From: Alphaproteobacteria bacterium
Lineage (GTDB): Bacteria; Pseudomonadota; Alphaproteobacteria; Sphingomonadales; JAKSBY01
Reading direction: 5' to 3'
Length of the DNA stretch: 64,000 nucleotides
NCBI GenBank assembly: GCA_021774625.1
Contig: JAJFIV010000027.1
Coordinates: 274,566-338,565 of the forward strand
The notes under the pieces were generated by a model. It was given only the letters and a program-made list of their open reading frames with translations. It was not told the origin of the DNA and searched no databases. The position numbers and the translations under genes are program-made. Shown here in pieces: positions 26,975 to 36,074 of the stretch. Positions within the stretch are counted from its first letter, which is position 1. Each line of letters starts with the position of its first letter.

Positions 26975-27760
26975 ATGATCCGTTCCTTGCTGTTCAATAT
27001 CATTTTTTTTGTCGGAACGCCGCTATGGTCAGCCATGATGGCGCCGCTGCTGCTGGCAAAAACACGTCACCCGATGCAAAAGGGGATCCATCTCTGGATC
27101 AGGTTTCTGATCTGGTCCATGCGGGTGATTGGCGGCATCCGGCTGGAAATCCACGGTGTGGAACATGCGCCGAAGGACCGGTCTTTTCTTCTGGTTTCCA
27201 AGCACCAGAGCGATGGCGACCCGATTGTCGATTATTATCTTTTCCCCCATGTTAATGCGCTGGCAAAAAAGGAGTTATTCTCTCTGCCTTTCATAGGCGC
27301 TGTTCTGAGAAAACTGGAGATTGTCGAAATTGACCGCAAAAGTGGCAATGCCCATCAGGAAATGGTGGATGTGACCAGCGAGATTATAGAGGCCAAACGC
27401 CCCCTTATCATTTATCCCGAAGGCACACGGGTGCCGGTGGGGGAGCGCCGGAAATTGAAAAGCGGCGCTTACTATATACAAAAGGGCAATGATATTCCGG
27501 TCGTCACCGTCGCCTCCAACCTGGGTCAGTTTTGGCCCAAACGCCGTTTTCGCCGCTATACCGGCACGGCCGTGTTTGAAGTGCATCCGCCGCTTGAGAA
27601 AGGCTTGACGAAGCAGGCCTTTATGGCCGAAATTGAAAAGCGCGTCATTCAGCGTAGTGATGAAATTATGGCGGCGGCCTTCCGGGAAAACCCGCGCCTG
27701 CCGGATCCAAAAGTTTCCATCCCCGACCCAGAGGAGACACCGAGCCATGAAAGCAAATAA
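26975..27760 (+). CDS. 1-acyl-sn-glycerol-3-phosphate acyltransferase family protein
   Basis: A PlsC-like membrane-associated acyltransferase of 261 residues. Motif I is [11 protein letters not shown] (H-x4-D). [19 protein letters not shown] is motif II. Motif III is [26 protein letters not shown] corresponds to motif IV. Two N-terminal hydrophobic segments anchor it ([20 protein letters not shown]). ATG 26975 with TTGAGG before it is the best start; a longer frame lacks a signal. It is divergent from ccmA and its 3-prime end overlaps cysK by 14 bases. LPA acylation is the likely reaction. Confidence 0.9.
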   Translation: MIRSLLFNIIFFVGTPLWSAMMAPLLLAKTRHPMQKGIHLWIRFLIWSMRVIGGIRLEIHGVEHAPKDRSFLLVSKHQSDGDPIVDYYLFPHVNALAKKELFSLPFIGAVLRKLEIVEIDRKSGNAHQEMVDVTSEIIEAKRPLIIYPEGTRVPVGERRKLKSGAYYIQKGNDIPVVTVASNLGQFWPKRRFRRYTGTAVFEVHPPLEKGLTKQAFMAEIEKRVIQRSDEIMAAAFRENPRLPDPKVSIPDPEETPSHESK

Positions 27761-28667
27761 CATTTTGGAGACCATTGGCGGCACGCCCCATGTCCGGATG
27801 AATCGGCTGTTCGGCGCCGGTCACGAAGTATGGATCAAGCAGGAACGGGTCAATCCCGGCCATTCCATCAAGGACCGCATCGCGCATGCCATGGTCGAGG
27901 ATGCCGAACAGTCCGGCAAACTGAAACCGGGATCGGTGATTATCGAACCGACATCGGGCAATACCGGCATCGGCCTCGCCATGGTTGCGGCCATCAAGGG
28001 CTACCGGCTGATCCTGACCATGCCGGAATCCATGTCGATCGAGCGGCGGCGGATTCTAAAGGCCTTCGGCGCGGAATTTGCTCTGACGCCCAAGGAAAAA
28101 GGGGTGAATGGCGCCATCGCCAAAGCGGAAGAATTGATCGCATCCACGCCGGATTCCTGGATGCCGTCACAATTCGACAATCCGGTCAATATCGAAATTC
28201 ACAAAAAAGCCACCGCGCAGGAAATCATCGCCGATTTTCCAGAAGGCATCGACTATCTGATCACCGGTGTCGGCACCGGCGGTCATATCACAGGATGCGC
28301 GGAAGCGTTGAAGGCGGTCTGGCCGGGCATTAAGGTCTTTGCCGTTGAGCCCGCCTTATCGCCGGTTATTTCCGGCGGCGAGCCCGGACCGCATCCCATT
28401 CAGGGCATTGGAACCGGCTTTATTCCGGTTAATCTTAAAACCGGGCTGCTCGACGGCGCTATCGCGGTGGAGGCGGAAGACGCCAAGGATATGGCGCGTA
28501 AGGCCGCGCTTCAGGAAGGCATGCTGGTCGGCATTTCCTCGGGAGCAACCCTTGCCGCCATCAAGAAGAAGCTGCCGGAAATTCCCGAAGGCAGCCGCAT
28601 TCTCGGGTTTAATTACGATTCCGGCGAGCGCTATCTCTCGGTCCCGGATTTTTTGCCGGAAGAATAA
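27747..28667 (+). CDS. cysK: Cysteine synthase A
   Basis: CysK (306 residues) makes cysteine from O-acetylserine and sulfide with PLP. Lys42 in [17 protein letters not shown] forms the Schiff base. [18 protein letters not shown] binds the PLP phosphate and substrate. [15 protein letters not shown] is the glycine-rich phosphate loop. The start ATG 27747 is preceded by GAGACACCGAGCC and overlaps the acyltransferase gene by 14 bases. The C-terminus ([20 protein letters not shown]) is complete. Confidence 0.94.
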   Translation: MKANNILETIGGTPHVRMNRLFGAGHEVWIKQERVNPGHSIKDRIAHAMVEDAEQSGKLKPGSVIIEPTSGNTGIGLAMVAAIKGYRLILTMPESMSIERRRILKAFGAEFALTPKEKGVNGAIAKAEELIASTPDSWMPSQFDNPVNIEIHKKATAQEIIADFPEGIDYLITGVGTGGHITGCAEALKAVWPGIKVFAVEPALSPVISGGEPGPHPIQGIGTGFIPVNLKTGLLDGAIAVEAEDAKDMARKAALQEGMLVGISSGATLAAIKKKLPEIPEGSRILGFNYDSGERYLSVPDFLPEE

Positions 28668-29078
28668 TTATTTGGTCCGCCCCAGAATCTTTTCATAGGT
28701 GCGCAGCCCGCCGAGCCCCAGCAGGGCGAGGACCAGTTCCAGCATATTTTCCGTTGGTATCCCGGGGGCAGTGACGCCAAGCTTGCGGACGGCAACCACC
28801 CATTCGAACAAGGGATGACCCAGAAAGGCCCACAGAAAGCCCAGCCCGCAGACCCAGCCGATAAAAGGCCGCCATCCCGCCACGAACAGCGATCTGTGGG
28901 CAGCCTCAATCTTATTGATTTCTGACTGCAGAATATGCGGCTTCTGGGCAATGCGGGTCAGCAGCGCCTGCTTATCCAGCTTTTCCTCGTCCGACGTGAA
29001 CAATTCATCAAAGACACTGCCGATGGCCTGGATCGGCTCTTTGGCGGCGCCGCCAAGAATTTTTGCGAAAAATCCCAT
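28668..29078 (-). CDS. Holin of the GTA/3TM type
   Basis: A 136-residue protein resembling the GTA_holin_3TM family, which forms holes for release of gene transfer agent or phage particles. KILGGAAKEPIQAIGSVFDE opens it. A charged coiled stretch follows (EINKIEAAHRSLFVAGWRPF), then two hydrophobic segments near residues 78-95 and 110-128, and the last helix ends in LRTYEKILGRTK. WRPFIGWVCGLGFLWAF is typical of the family. It stands alone, convergent with cysK with no gap, and no capsid, tail or lysis genes are nearby. It may be a remnant or a domesticated GTA gene. Confidence 0.8.
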   Translation of the reverse strand: MGFFAKILGGAAKEPIQAIGSVFDELFTSDEEKLDKQALLTRIAQKPHILQSEINKIEAAHRSLFVAGWRPFIGWVCGLGFLWAFLGHPLFEWVVAVRKLGVTAPGIPTENMLELVLALLGLGGLRTYEKILGRTK

Positions 29079-29221
29079 CCGTTATAAATCCAAATAAATT
29101 AAAATAGGTAAAAAATAAATAGAAAAGTACCAAATAGTCACATTTTATAGTCTGTTTGTCAAGCGGAACCACGCCCGCACCGCCGGGCGGCCGGAGTCTT
29201 TCCGGGAAAAGAGATTGATTG

Positions 29222-30286
29222 TTACGGAGACGATACCAGCGGCGGCCCCCCGGGCCAGGCCTTGATCACGGCATGGGCAAGGGTGGCGAGCGGTATGGCG
29301 AAAAACACGCCCCAGAACCCCCAGATACCGCCGAAAATCAGGATGGAAATAATAATCGCGTTAGGGTGCAGCTTGACCACCTCGGAGAATAAAAGAGGCA
29401 CCAGAACATTGCCGTCCAGGGCCTGCAGAATGAGGTAGGCGCCAACGGCGATGGCAAATTCCGACCCGGGTCCCCATTGGAAAAAGGCGACAAAAGCAAC
29501 CGGTAATGTCACCACCGCGGCGCCGATATAGGGAATGATAACCGACAATCCGGTGATAACGGCCAAAAGCCCGGCAAAACGCAGATCAAGAAAATAGAAG
29601 ATGATCCAGGCGACACAGCCGACAATGATAATCTCATAAACTTTACCCCGCGCATAATCGCCGGTGCGGGTCAAGACTTCGGTCCAGACCTGATCCACCA
29701 GCTTCCTCTGCCGCGGCAGAAAATCCGAAAGCCAGCGCAGAATGATTTTCTTGTCCTTTAAAAAGAAGAAAACCATGACCGGCACCAGCACCAGATAGAC
29801 GGCAATCACAATCAGGCCGGTGATGCTGTCGAAGGAAAATTCAACCAGCCGCTGACCCCAGGATACCAGCTCATTTTTGATCTGGGCCATGATATCAAGC
29901 ACTTGCCCCTGCGTCACCAGCTCCGGGTAGCTTGCGGGCAATTCCAGCAGGCTTTCCTGAAACCGCCCCAGCATGGCCGGCAGTAAAGCGACAAACTGGG
30001 TGACCTGCTGACTGAGGGGCGGCAGGATGATAAAAACCCCCAAGGCGACAATCGCCACAAAAACCAGAAAGACGGCTGAAACGGACAACAGATTCGACAG
30101 CCCCCGTTTCCGGAGCCAACTGGCCGGGCCATCCAGCAGAAAGGCAATGACAATTGCGGCGATGGCGGGGGTCAGCATGTCGCCAAACAGAATGATGGCG
30201 GCAAAGATCAGGATCAGCACAAGAACCAGAATCACGACCTGGGGGTCTGAGAAATGCCGTTTAAACCAGTCGGCGACCATATTCAT
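29222..30286 (-). CDS. AI-2E family transporter
   Basis: A 354-residue inner-membrane protein of the AI-2E/PerM family (UPF0118). Despite the name, most members are cation:H+ antiporters or exporters of unclear substrate. Eight or so helices are visible, with QVVILVLVLILIFAAIILFG near the start and IIPYIGAAVVTLPVAFVAFF in the C-terminal half. The final helix contains WGFWGVFFAIPLATLAHAVI. The start is ATG 30286, with AAAGGGAC 9 bases upstream. It lies between the holin and the ZIP-like gene, all on the minus strand. Confidence 0.88.
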   Translation of the reverse strand: MNMVADWFKRHFSDPQVVILVLVLILIFAAIILFGDMLTPAIAAIVIAFLLDGPASWLRKRGLSNLLSVSAVFLVFVAIVALGVFIILPPLSQQVTQFVALLPAMLGRFQESLLELPASYPELVTQGQVLDIMAQIKNELVSWGQRLVEFSFDSITGLIVIAVYLVLVPVMVFFFLKDKKIILRWLSDFLPRQRKLVDQVWTEVLTRTGDYARGKVYEIIIVGCVAWIIFYFLDLRFAGLLAVITGLSVIIPYIGAAVVTLPVAFVAFFQWGPGSEFAIAVGAYLILQALDGNVLVPLLFSEVVKLHPNAIIISILIFGGIWGFWGVFFAIPLATLAHAVIKAWPGGPPLVSSP

Positions 30287-30395
30287 CGGTTTGTCCCTTT
30301 TCCCGGCGCCGCTAAGCAAACCTGTTCCGGACTTAGCGCAAGAGATAGGAGAATTCAATCATGGCGCAAGTAAGACAGACGATAAAGCCGCACTA

Positions 30396-31577
30396 TTATT
30401 TCCCGAAAAGTCGGGTTGGCGGCACCAGCCGGGCCAGAAACCGCCGGCCGCCCTGCATAAAAAAGGAGAACAGAATCAGGGTGACAAGAAAAACAAAAGC
30501 CGAGAATTCGATCATCGAGAAATCACGCTGCGCGCTATGGGCCGCCTCTGCTCCCAGCAGCCAAAGAATGACCCCCGTACCAAGAAGAGCGGCAAAGACC
30601 CAGGGCATAACGCTTTCCAGCAACGGCCGGATTTGAAAAAATAAAACAGCCCGCAGCGATAACGCGTTCCCGTTTCCGGTTTTCCCCGTCAGAAAAAGAT
30701 AGACCCCGAAAAACAGCAACAGGCATATGGCGATAACCGGCGCGGGATGAACCATCAGATGCAGGGCGAATTGAACCCGGCTTCCCGCATCGTGCGCATG
30801 AATGGCCTGGTCCCCCATAATAAACGCTGAAAGCGCCAGCAATCCGAAAAAATTGCCCCACCGCTCCATTCGCAATGCAATCCCAGTCCCGCCCCGCTTG
30901 ATGAGGCCGGCTTTTTCTTTGCCGCCGGCCGGCGCCCCGACGGGATGAACAAGGAGATGAAACAGCGTGCCGATCACAAAAGCCTGAAACAGAATAACAT
31001 TCTCAGACGCCAGCCACGGGAGGCGCTCCGACAAAACCAGAGAATAACCAAACACGGTGGCGACCATCAGGGCGGCAATGGCCATCGCCGCGCCTTTCAA
31101 ACGGAACAGCCTTAGACACAACCACCAGATTGCAAATCCTTCCGCAAGCCGGTGCATAATGACGCTTATGGCGAGAAACTCACTGGTCTGTGCAAGTCCA
31201 GGGGCCGCATCCGTGACCATATTCGCGCCGGAAAGCGAGGGAAGAGCCAAAGAAATTCCGTCGGTGACGCCATGCAGGAAAAGCCCCAGTCCGCCAAGAA
31301 CCAGAATCCCCGTATGAATCTGTTTCAAAGGCCCGCCCATCCCCCGTTCGATGCCCCACGGGAGCAGCAGGCCCAGCAAAAACAGACCAAAGGCCGGCGC
31401 GCCCGCGCTATGGACCGCCTGCGGGATAATGGCAAAACCCAGCAACCCGGCAATCAATACAAAAACGAACCCGTCAATCCCATAACGGAGAGCCGGGCGC
31501 CCCCTGAGCAGCAGAGCAAAAACGGGCGCCGCTCCAAGCGCCAAAAGACCGGACAGAAAAAAGAGAGAGATTTTCAT
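30396..31577 (-). CDS. ZIP-like metal transporter with extra C-terminal membrane domain
   Basis: A 393-residue polytopic protein. I identify two ZIP-family landmarks: HGVTDGISLALP (TM4-type histidine/aspartate motif) and VIMHRLAEGFAIWW (TM5-type H-x3-EG motif). FVIGTLFHLLVHPVG stands in the place of the glycine-rich TM7-8 turn. The first ~230 residues thus fit a ZIP fold; four or five further helices follow that I do not recognise. ATG 31577 (MKISLFFLSGLLALGAAPVF) is the likely start; an ATG at 31628 lies inside the Zur-like box. Zinc uptake is inferred from the operator and the ZIP motifs; iron or manganese cannot be excluded. Confidence 0.7.
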   Translation of the reverse strand: MKISLFFLSGLLALGAAPVFALLLRGRPALRYGIDGFVFVLIAGLLGFAIIPQAVHSAGAPAFGLFLLGLLLPWGIERGMGGPLKQIHTGILVLGGLGLFLHGVTDGISLALPSLSGANMVTDAAPGLAQTSEFLAISVIMHRLAEGFAIWWLCLRLFRLKGAAMAIAALMVATVFGYSLVLSERLPWLASENVILFQAFVIGTLFHLLVHPVGAPAGGKEKAGLIKRGGTGIALRMERWGNFFGLLALSAFIMGDQAIHAHDAGSRVQFALHLMVHPAPVIAICLLLFFGVYLFLTGKTGNGNALSLRAVLFFQIRPLLESVMPWVFAALLGTGVILWLLGAEAAHSAQRDFSMIEFSAFVFLVTLILFSFFMQGGRRFLARLVPPTRLFGK

Positions 31578-31610
31578 CAACAACGCCAATGGCACAACAG
31601 CATTCGCTGA

Positions 31611-31628
31611 ATTGTTATAACGTAACAT
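31611..31628 (-). promoter_or_regulatory. Zur-box-like operator
   Basis: TGTTATAACGTAACA (31613-31627) matches the core of the proteobacterial Zur box TGTTATANTATAACA at 13 of 15 positions counting the free one. It has TGTTA/TAACA arms. It lies about 35 bases before the chosen start of the ZIP-like gene, where repression by zinc-loaded Zur would be expected. No other operator of this type was seen in the window. Confidence 0.65.
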
Positions 31629-31687
31629 CTAATAAGTCAACGTGTTTGCGATAAGCATAGCCGTTCGCGGCAGCATAGGCGGGACGC

Positions 31688-31850
31688 TAGAGTCTTTTCG
31701 GAATAGATTGACGCAATTTGATGGCTGGAGAGGGCTGTTCGGTCAGACGCGGCCTGCAGCGCGATGCGGCGCATCGGTCTCGGAAAGACGCCTTGCCACA
31801 GTCCAAAATCATCCCGGTCAAATGGGTCAATCTATTCCGAAAAGACTCTA
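31688..31850. mobile_element. MITE-like element with 25-bp terminal inverted repeats
   Basis: A non-coding element of 163 bases whose ends are perfect 25-bp inverted repeats: left 31688-31712 and right 31826-31850, both beginning TAGAGTCTTTTCGGAATAGA. If the outer TA dinucleotides are target duplications, the element proper is GAGTC...GACTC and matches insertion at TA, as used by IS630/Tc1-mariner transposases. Inside is a GC-rich palindromic centre. No transposase is present here, so it would move, if at all, with help from an intact element elsewhere. Confidence 0.75.
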
Positions 31851-31912
31851 TTACATTAACCGAAAATTTTAAACAGCGGCGCGCGGCAGGGGAACGAGGC
31901 GATGGCCCCGTC

Positions 31913-32776
31913 TTATTCGAGAACCTCAATCAGTTCCATTTCAAAAATCAACGTGGCATGCGGCGGGATTGCATCCCCCGCGCCACGGGCGCCATAGGCC
32001 AGTTCCGCCGGGATCACAAGTTCCCACTTATCGCCTTCACGCATCAATTGCAGGGCCTCAACCCATCCGGCAATCAGCCGGTTCGCCGGGAATTCCGAAG
32101 GCTCGCCGCGGACGTAGGAAGAATCAAACTCGGTCCCATCCGTCAACTGGCCACGATAGTGCACCTTGACCAGGGAGTCCGCCCGGGGTGACGCCCCGCT
32201 GCCGCTTTCCAGAACCCGGTATTGCAGCCCGCTTGGCAAAACAATGCTCCCCTCCCGTTCCGCATGACGGGCGAGATAGGCCTGCTGCTCATCGATGAAG
32301 CCGGCGGCGGCGTTTTCCTGCGCCTGGTTTTGCTCTTCAACGGTCTGCACCTCCAAAAGCTCGACTTCGAAAATCAAAGTGGCGTTGGGCGGGATGACCT
32401 CACCGGAGCCATTTTCGCCATAAGCCAGTTCTGCCGGGACCACAAGTTCCCAGCGGTCCCCCACCTGCATCAACTGCAAGGCTTCAACCCAGCCAGCAAT
32501 AAGGCGGTTCGCGGGAAAGACCGCCGGCGCACCACGGGCAAAGGAAGAATCAAACTCGGTCTCGTCCACCAGCCTGCCCTGATAATGAACAACGACCAGA
32601 TCTTCCGGCGCCGGACTGGCTCCCTGACCTTCCGCCAGAATCCGGTACTGAAGACCGCTCGGCAGAACCACCACGCCCTCTTCCTTTGCGTGGTCCTCAA
32701 GATAGGTCCGCTGAGGGTCCCTTTCCGAACAGGCTGAGATCAAAAAAAACAAGAGAGAAAAGGGGCAAAAAAACAC
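31913..32776 (-). CDS. Tandem FKBP-type peptidyl-prolyl isomerase, probable lipoprotein
   Basis: A 287-residue protein with two FKBP domains in tandem, about residues 36-140 and 172-287, joined by a Gln/Glu/Ala-rich linker. Both copies share LPSGLQYR, VHYxGxLxDxTEFDSS, [17 protein letters not shown] and the PAELAYG and IPPxATLIFE motifs, so they arose by duplication. The N-terminus is hydrophobic and ends in LISAC, a lipobox. The only in-frame start is GTG 32776, with a poor ribosome site. An ATG at 32804 in another frame would supply a better signal peptide if one T of the run at 32767-32773 were absent. Prolyl cis-trans isomerase or chaperone function in the periplasm is likely. Confidence 0.9.
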   Translation of the reverse strand: MFFCPFSLLFFLISACSERDPQRTYLEDHAKEEGVVVLPSGLQYRILAEGQGASPAPEDLVVVHYQGRLVDETEFDSSFARGAPAVFPANRLIAGWVEALQLMQVGDRWELVVPAELAYGENGSGEVIPPNATLIFEVELLEVQTVEEQNQAQENAAAGFIDEQQAYLARHAEREGSIVLPSGLQYRVLESGSGASPRADSLVKVHYRGQLTDGTEFDSSYVRGEPSEFPANRLIAGWVEALQLMREGDKWELVIPAELAYGARGAGDAIPPHATLIFEMELIEVLE

Positions 32777-33084
32777 GGCCCGCGAAGCGCGTCAAATGCA
32801 GCATCAAGAAAAATCCCGAACAGGTTTCAAAGCCAACATCCTAGCGTTGCAGGTAAAAAATTCTACAAGAATCTCCTGATCATAACGGGGTTCGATAAAT
32901 TTTGCCCCCTTTTATGAAATAGGCTAGAGTGCCTCTCTGTGATCGGTTTCGGAAACAAGGGCTTCGGCCCTGCGCCAGGGGGAGACAGCCATATTAACCA
33001 ATTTATCTATAATTGGTGATATGAATACTACTAATGCTTGATACATTTGGAAGAAATACAGTCTATGAGGGCAAAATTGGCGGA
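32777..33084 (+). other. Intergenic region before the hybrid kinase, with inverted repeats
   Basis: This 308-base region between the FKBP gene and the kinase gene holds no supported gene. It contains a GGGC-TTCG-GCCC tetraloop hairpin near 32958-32972, and ACCAATT/AATTGGT arms with a 7-base loop (32997-33017) that could be an operator for a dimeric regulator. I compared it with known riboswitch layouts by eye and found no match. An ATG at 33034 could extend the kinase by 17 residues. Confidence 0.5.
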
Positions 33085-36060
33085 ATGGATATTACGCCCT
33101 CGCAGATTTCTATAGACGAGCAAAAACTGTGTCTCGAGCGTCTTGCGCTCATATTTAAAGGTGCAGGGATTGCCGCATATATTAATACGGCCATTGCCGC
33201 CCTCAGCCTTTTTGTCTTCTGGCCTCATTCCCCGGCGCCGCACCTGTTTCTGTGGTTTGGCGCCCTGGTGTTTTTTGTTTCGATTCGCAGTTTCATGGCC
33301 TTGATTTATGACAGGCAAACAGTCGCCAAGCGCCAGAAACATCTCGTATCATGGAAGATGCTGCTGATCGGAATATCTGCATCCATTGGATTTTGCTGGG
33401 GATTAATGGGGCTTTTATTCTCAAACCCCGGCATGCTGGAGCTTCAGGTCTTTTCCGTTTTTGTTGCAGGCGGGATGGTCATTGGCGCGATTACGGTCAA
33501 CTCCTACTATCTGCCGGCTTTTACCAGTTATATGGTCCCCGCTATTCTGCCTTTGATCATCCACTTTCTGATCCTCGGTGATTCCAGACATATAACCATG
33601 GCCGGCATGTTGACGGTGTTCTGTTTGGGTGTTTTCTTTTTCACCCGCAATCTGGGCCACACCTTCCAAAGCCTTTTGCGCCTGGAGCATCAGCAAACCG
33701 GGCTTCTCGAAAAACTGGAACGCACCCAGAAAAGCCTGGCCTACGCGCTGCAGAGCCGTTCCGAAGGCTTCGCCATTTTTGATTCCGACGACCGTCTGGC
33801 TTTGTTCAATGAGCGGTTCCGCGAGAATATGGGCCTCTATAAATCCGATATAAAAATTGGCGACCGGTTCGAGGATATCATGCTGGAAGTTTCCAGAATC
33901 CTTGGAGAAAAACAGGCGGGAGAACCGGATCTGGATTGGCTGGAAAAGCGTATGGAATATCACCGGAATCCGCAGGGTCCGTTTGAGAATTTTGCCGCCG
34001 GCAGATGGTTTCTTGTCAATGAATTCCGCACCCCCGACGGCAATACGGTTGGCGTCCAGACCGATATCACCGAGCTTAAGGCGCGGGAAGCACAACTGAG
34101 AGAAAGCGAGGCCCGGAAATCGGGCATTATGAACTCCGCGCTCGATGCCATGATCACCATTGATGCGGACGGGAGGATCCTTGAATTTAATGAAGCGGCG
34201 GAAAAAATGTTCGGCTATCGCTGCGAGGACGTGCTTCAACAGGAAATGGATGAACTGATTGTTCCGCCCGAACTGCGCGACGCTCATAATTCTGCCATGA
34301 GAAGATATAACGCCTCAGGCCAGTCAACGATTTTAAACAATCGCCGCCAGTTCAATATCATGCGATCCGACGGCAGCCGCTTTCCCGCCGAAATTACCGT
34401 GAGTTCGGTTCAGACCGAGCAGGGCGAGCTGTTTACAAGTTTCATCCGTGATATTTCCGATCAGATCATGGCCGAGCGGGAACTGCTGCGGGCGCGGGAT
34501 GAGGCGGAAAGGGCGAGCCAGTCCAAAACCGAGTTTCTTGCCACCATGAGCCACGAAATCCGCACACCCATGAATGGCGTGCTGGGGACCATCGACCTTA
34601 TACTGGATACGCCGCTGGACGAACGGCAGTTAAAATTCGCCAGGACCGCCAAGGAAGCGGGCGAAGCGCTGCGCATGCTTTTAAATGATCTTCTCGATTT
34701 TTCAAAGATCGAGGCCGGCAAGCTTGAACTGGAAATGGCCGCTTTCGATCCCGGACGTATTCTCAATGGTGTTGTCGATATCGTTCTGCCCGGGGCCGAA
34801 ACCAAGGGCCTGGAAGTCATAACCCAGCAGCCGGAAGACCTTCCCGCCCGACTGATTGGCGACCGCGGCCGGCTGCGTCAGATCCTTCTCAATTTTGCCA
34901 GCAACGCCATTAAATTCACCGACGCCGGCTGGATTAAAATATCCGCGCAAGTCGTTGAGAGAAGCGGGAACACGGCCCATGTGCGGTTTCAGGTTGACGA
35001 CACCGGGATTGGCATTAACGATAAATTCAAAAAGCGGATTTTCGGAAAATTCAGCCAGGCCGATCCAACCATCGCCCGCAAGCATGGCGGCTCCGGCCTC
35101 GGCCTCGCGATTTCTCAGCGCCTGGTTCAGCTTATGAGGGGCGAAATTGGTTTCAATTCGACCTTCGGTAACGGCAGTTCCTTCTGGACCATTCTTCCTT
35201 TTGAGATTGCAGCCGATGACACGGTTCTGTTTGATCAACCGGACGCGCCGGAAAATTTGATTAACTGCGAATTAATGGGCGCCCGCATTCTTCTGGTCGA
35301 TGACAGCGCCGTCAACCGCATGGTCACCGGCGAGATATTACGTAATGCGGGCGCCGTTGTGTTCGAGGCGGAAAGCGGGCCTGAAGCCATTGCCTTTATG
35401 AAGGAGCAGGCCGCCGATGTGATTTTTATGGATATTTCCATGCCAAAAATGGACGGCCTGGAGGCGACGGCGCATATCCGTGCGCTGGGCGGGGCGCAAA
35501 CATCCATTCCGGTCATTGCCCTGACCGCCTACGCAACGCCTGAGGACCGGGAAAGGTTTCTTGCAAACGGCATGGATGATTACGTGGCGAAGCCGGTGCG
35601 GCGGCAGACTCTTCTGGAAGCAATTTTACGCCAGTTGCCGGGCCTGGTCTCTGCCACGGTTGCCACAGACAAGGAAGAAAAGATACAGACAGAAGAACCA
35701 TATAAAAACGGTATTGATGCGGCTGTTCTGAAAATCCTGGAAAAAGAAGTTGGCGCTGAGGCCGTCGGCCAATTGTTGGCAACCTTTATCCGTGAGGCTG
35801 AAGACAGGAAAAACTGTATCGCAAATCTTCTCGAATCGGGCGCCATGACAGAGCTGGAAGATCACGCCCATGCGCTGAAAAGCGCCGCCCGTTCATTTGG
35901 CGCCCTTGAGCTCGGCAAAACCTGCGCGGCGCTGGAAAAAGCGGCCAGGGCGAGAAGCCGGGATCACTATAAGGCGCTGCATGACCAATTTGAAAATCAG
36001 GTCCTGCAGGCGATCAGAGAGCTGCAAGAAAGAGTGAATGAAACCATTGCCGCGGAATAA
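33085..36060 (+). CDS. Hybrid sensor histidine kinase (membrane, PAS, HisKA, REC, Hpt)
   Basis: A 991-residue phosphorelay kinase. The N-terminus has about six hydrophobic helices (residues 25-190), a coiled linker, two PAS-type regions (one around residues 355-460 with DAMITIDADGRILEFNEAAE), then the HisKA domain. The phosphorylated His is about residue 490 in ATMSHEIRTPMNGVLG. HATPase motifs follow (FASNAIKFTDAGW, DDTGIGI, KHGGSGLGLAIS). The receiver has Asp783 (FMDISMPKMDGL), and the Hpt domain has His929 (AHALKSAARSFG). All phosphorelay residues are present. ATG 33085 is preferred over 33034. It is convergent with the LuxO-like regulator. Confidence 0.93.
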   Translation: MDITPSQISIDEQKLCLERLALIFKGAGIAAYINTAIAALSLFVFWPHSPAPHLFLWFGALVFFVSIRSFMALIYDRQTVAKRQKHLVSWKMLLIGISASIGFCWGLMGLLFSNPGMLELQVFSVFVAGGMVIGAITVNSYYLPAFTSYMVPAILPLIIHFLILGDSRHITMAGMLTVFCLGVFFFTRNLGHTFQSLLRLEHQQTGLLEKLERTQKSLAYALQSRSEGFAIFDSDDRLALFNERFRENMGLYKSDIKIGDRFEDIMLEVSRILGEKQAGEPDLDWLEKRMEYHRNPQGPFENFAAGRWFLVNEFRTPDGNTVGVQTDITELKAREAQLRESEARKSGIMNSALDAMITIDADGRILEFNEAAEKMFGYRCEDVLQQEMDELIVPPELRDAHNSAMRRYNASGQSTILNNRRQFNIMRSDGSRFPAEITVSSVQTEQGELFTSFIRDISDQIMAERELLRARDEAERASQSKTEFLATMSHEIRTPMNGVLGTIDLILDTPLDERQLKFARTAKEAGEALRMLLNDLLDFSKIEAGKLELEMAAFDPGRILNGVVDIVLPGAETKGLEVITQQPEDLPARLIGDRGRLRQILLNFASNAIKFTDAGWIKISAQVVERSGNTAHVRFQVDDTGIGINDKFKKRIFGKFSQADPTIARKHGGSGLGLAISQRLVQLMRGEIGFNSTFGNGSSFWTILPFEIAADDTVLFDQPDAPENLINCELMGARILLVDDSAVNRMVTGEILRNAGAVVFEAESGPEAIAFMKEQAADVIFMDISMPKMDGLEATAHIRALGGAQTSIPVIALTAYATPEDRERFLANGMDDYVAKPVRRQTLLEAILRQLPGLVSATVATDKEEKIQTEEPYKNGIDAAVLKILEKEVGAEAVGQLLATFIREAEDRKNCIANLLESGAMTELEDHAHALKSAARSFGALELGKTCAALEKAARARSRDHYKALHDQFENQVLQAIRELQERVNETIAAE

Positions 36061-36074
36061 CCGGAAGCAGTTAA

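Larger units (their letters stand above)
31578..31912. other. Intergenic region between the ZIP-like and FKBP genes
   Basis: This 335-base stretch holds the Zur-like operator for the ZIP-like gene at its left end and a MITE-like element (31688-31850) in the middle. No gene is supported here. Short frames on both strands across the element are caused by its inverted repeats. The last 60 bases (31851-31912) are AT-rich then GC-rich and show nothing further. Confidence 0.6.

Noticed and set aside
31642-31929. Short frames inside the MITE-like element
   Set aside because: They are caused by the inverted repeats and show no domain or ribosome site.
32930-33020. Riboswitch before the hybrid kinase
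   Set aside because: Hairpins are present but none fits a c-di-GMP, preQ1, cobalamin or glycine riboswitch layout that I can recognise.
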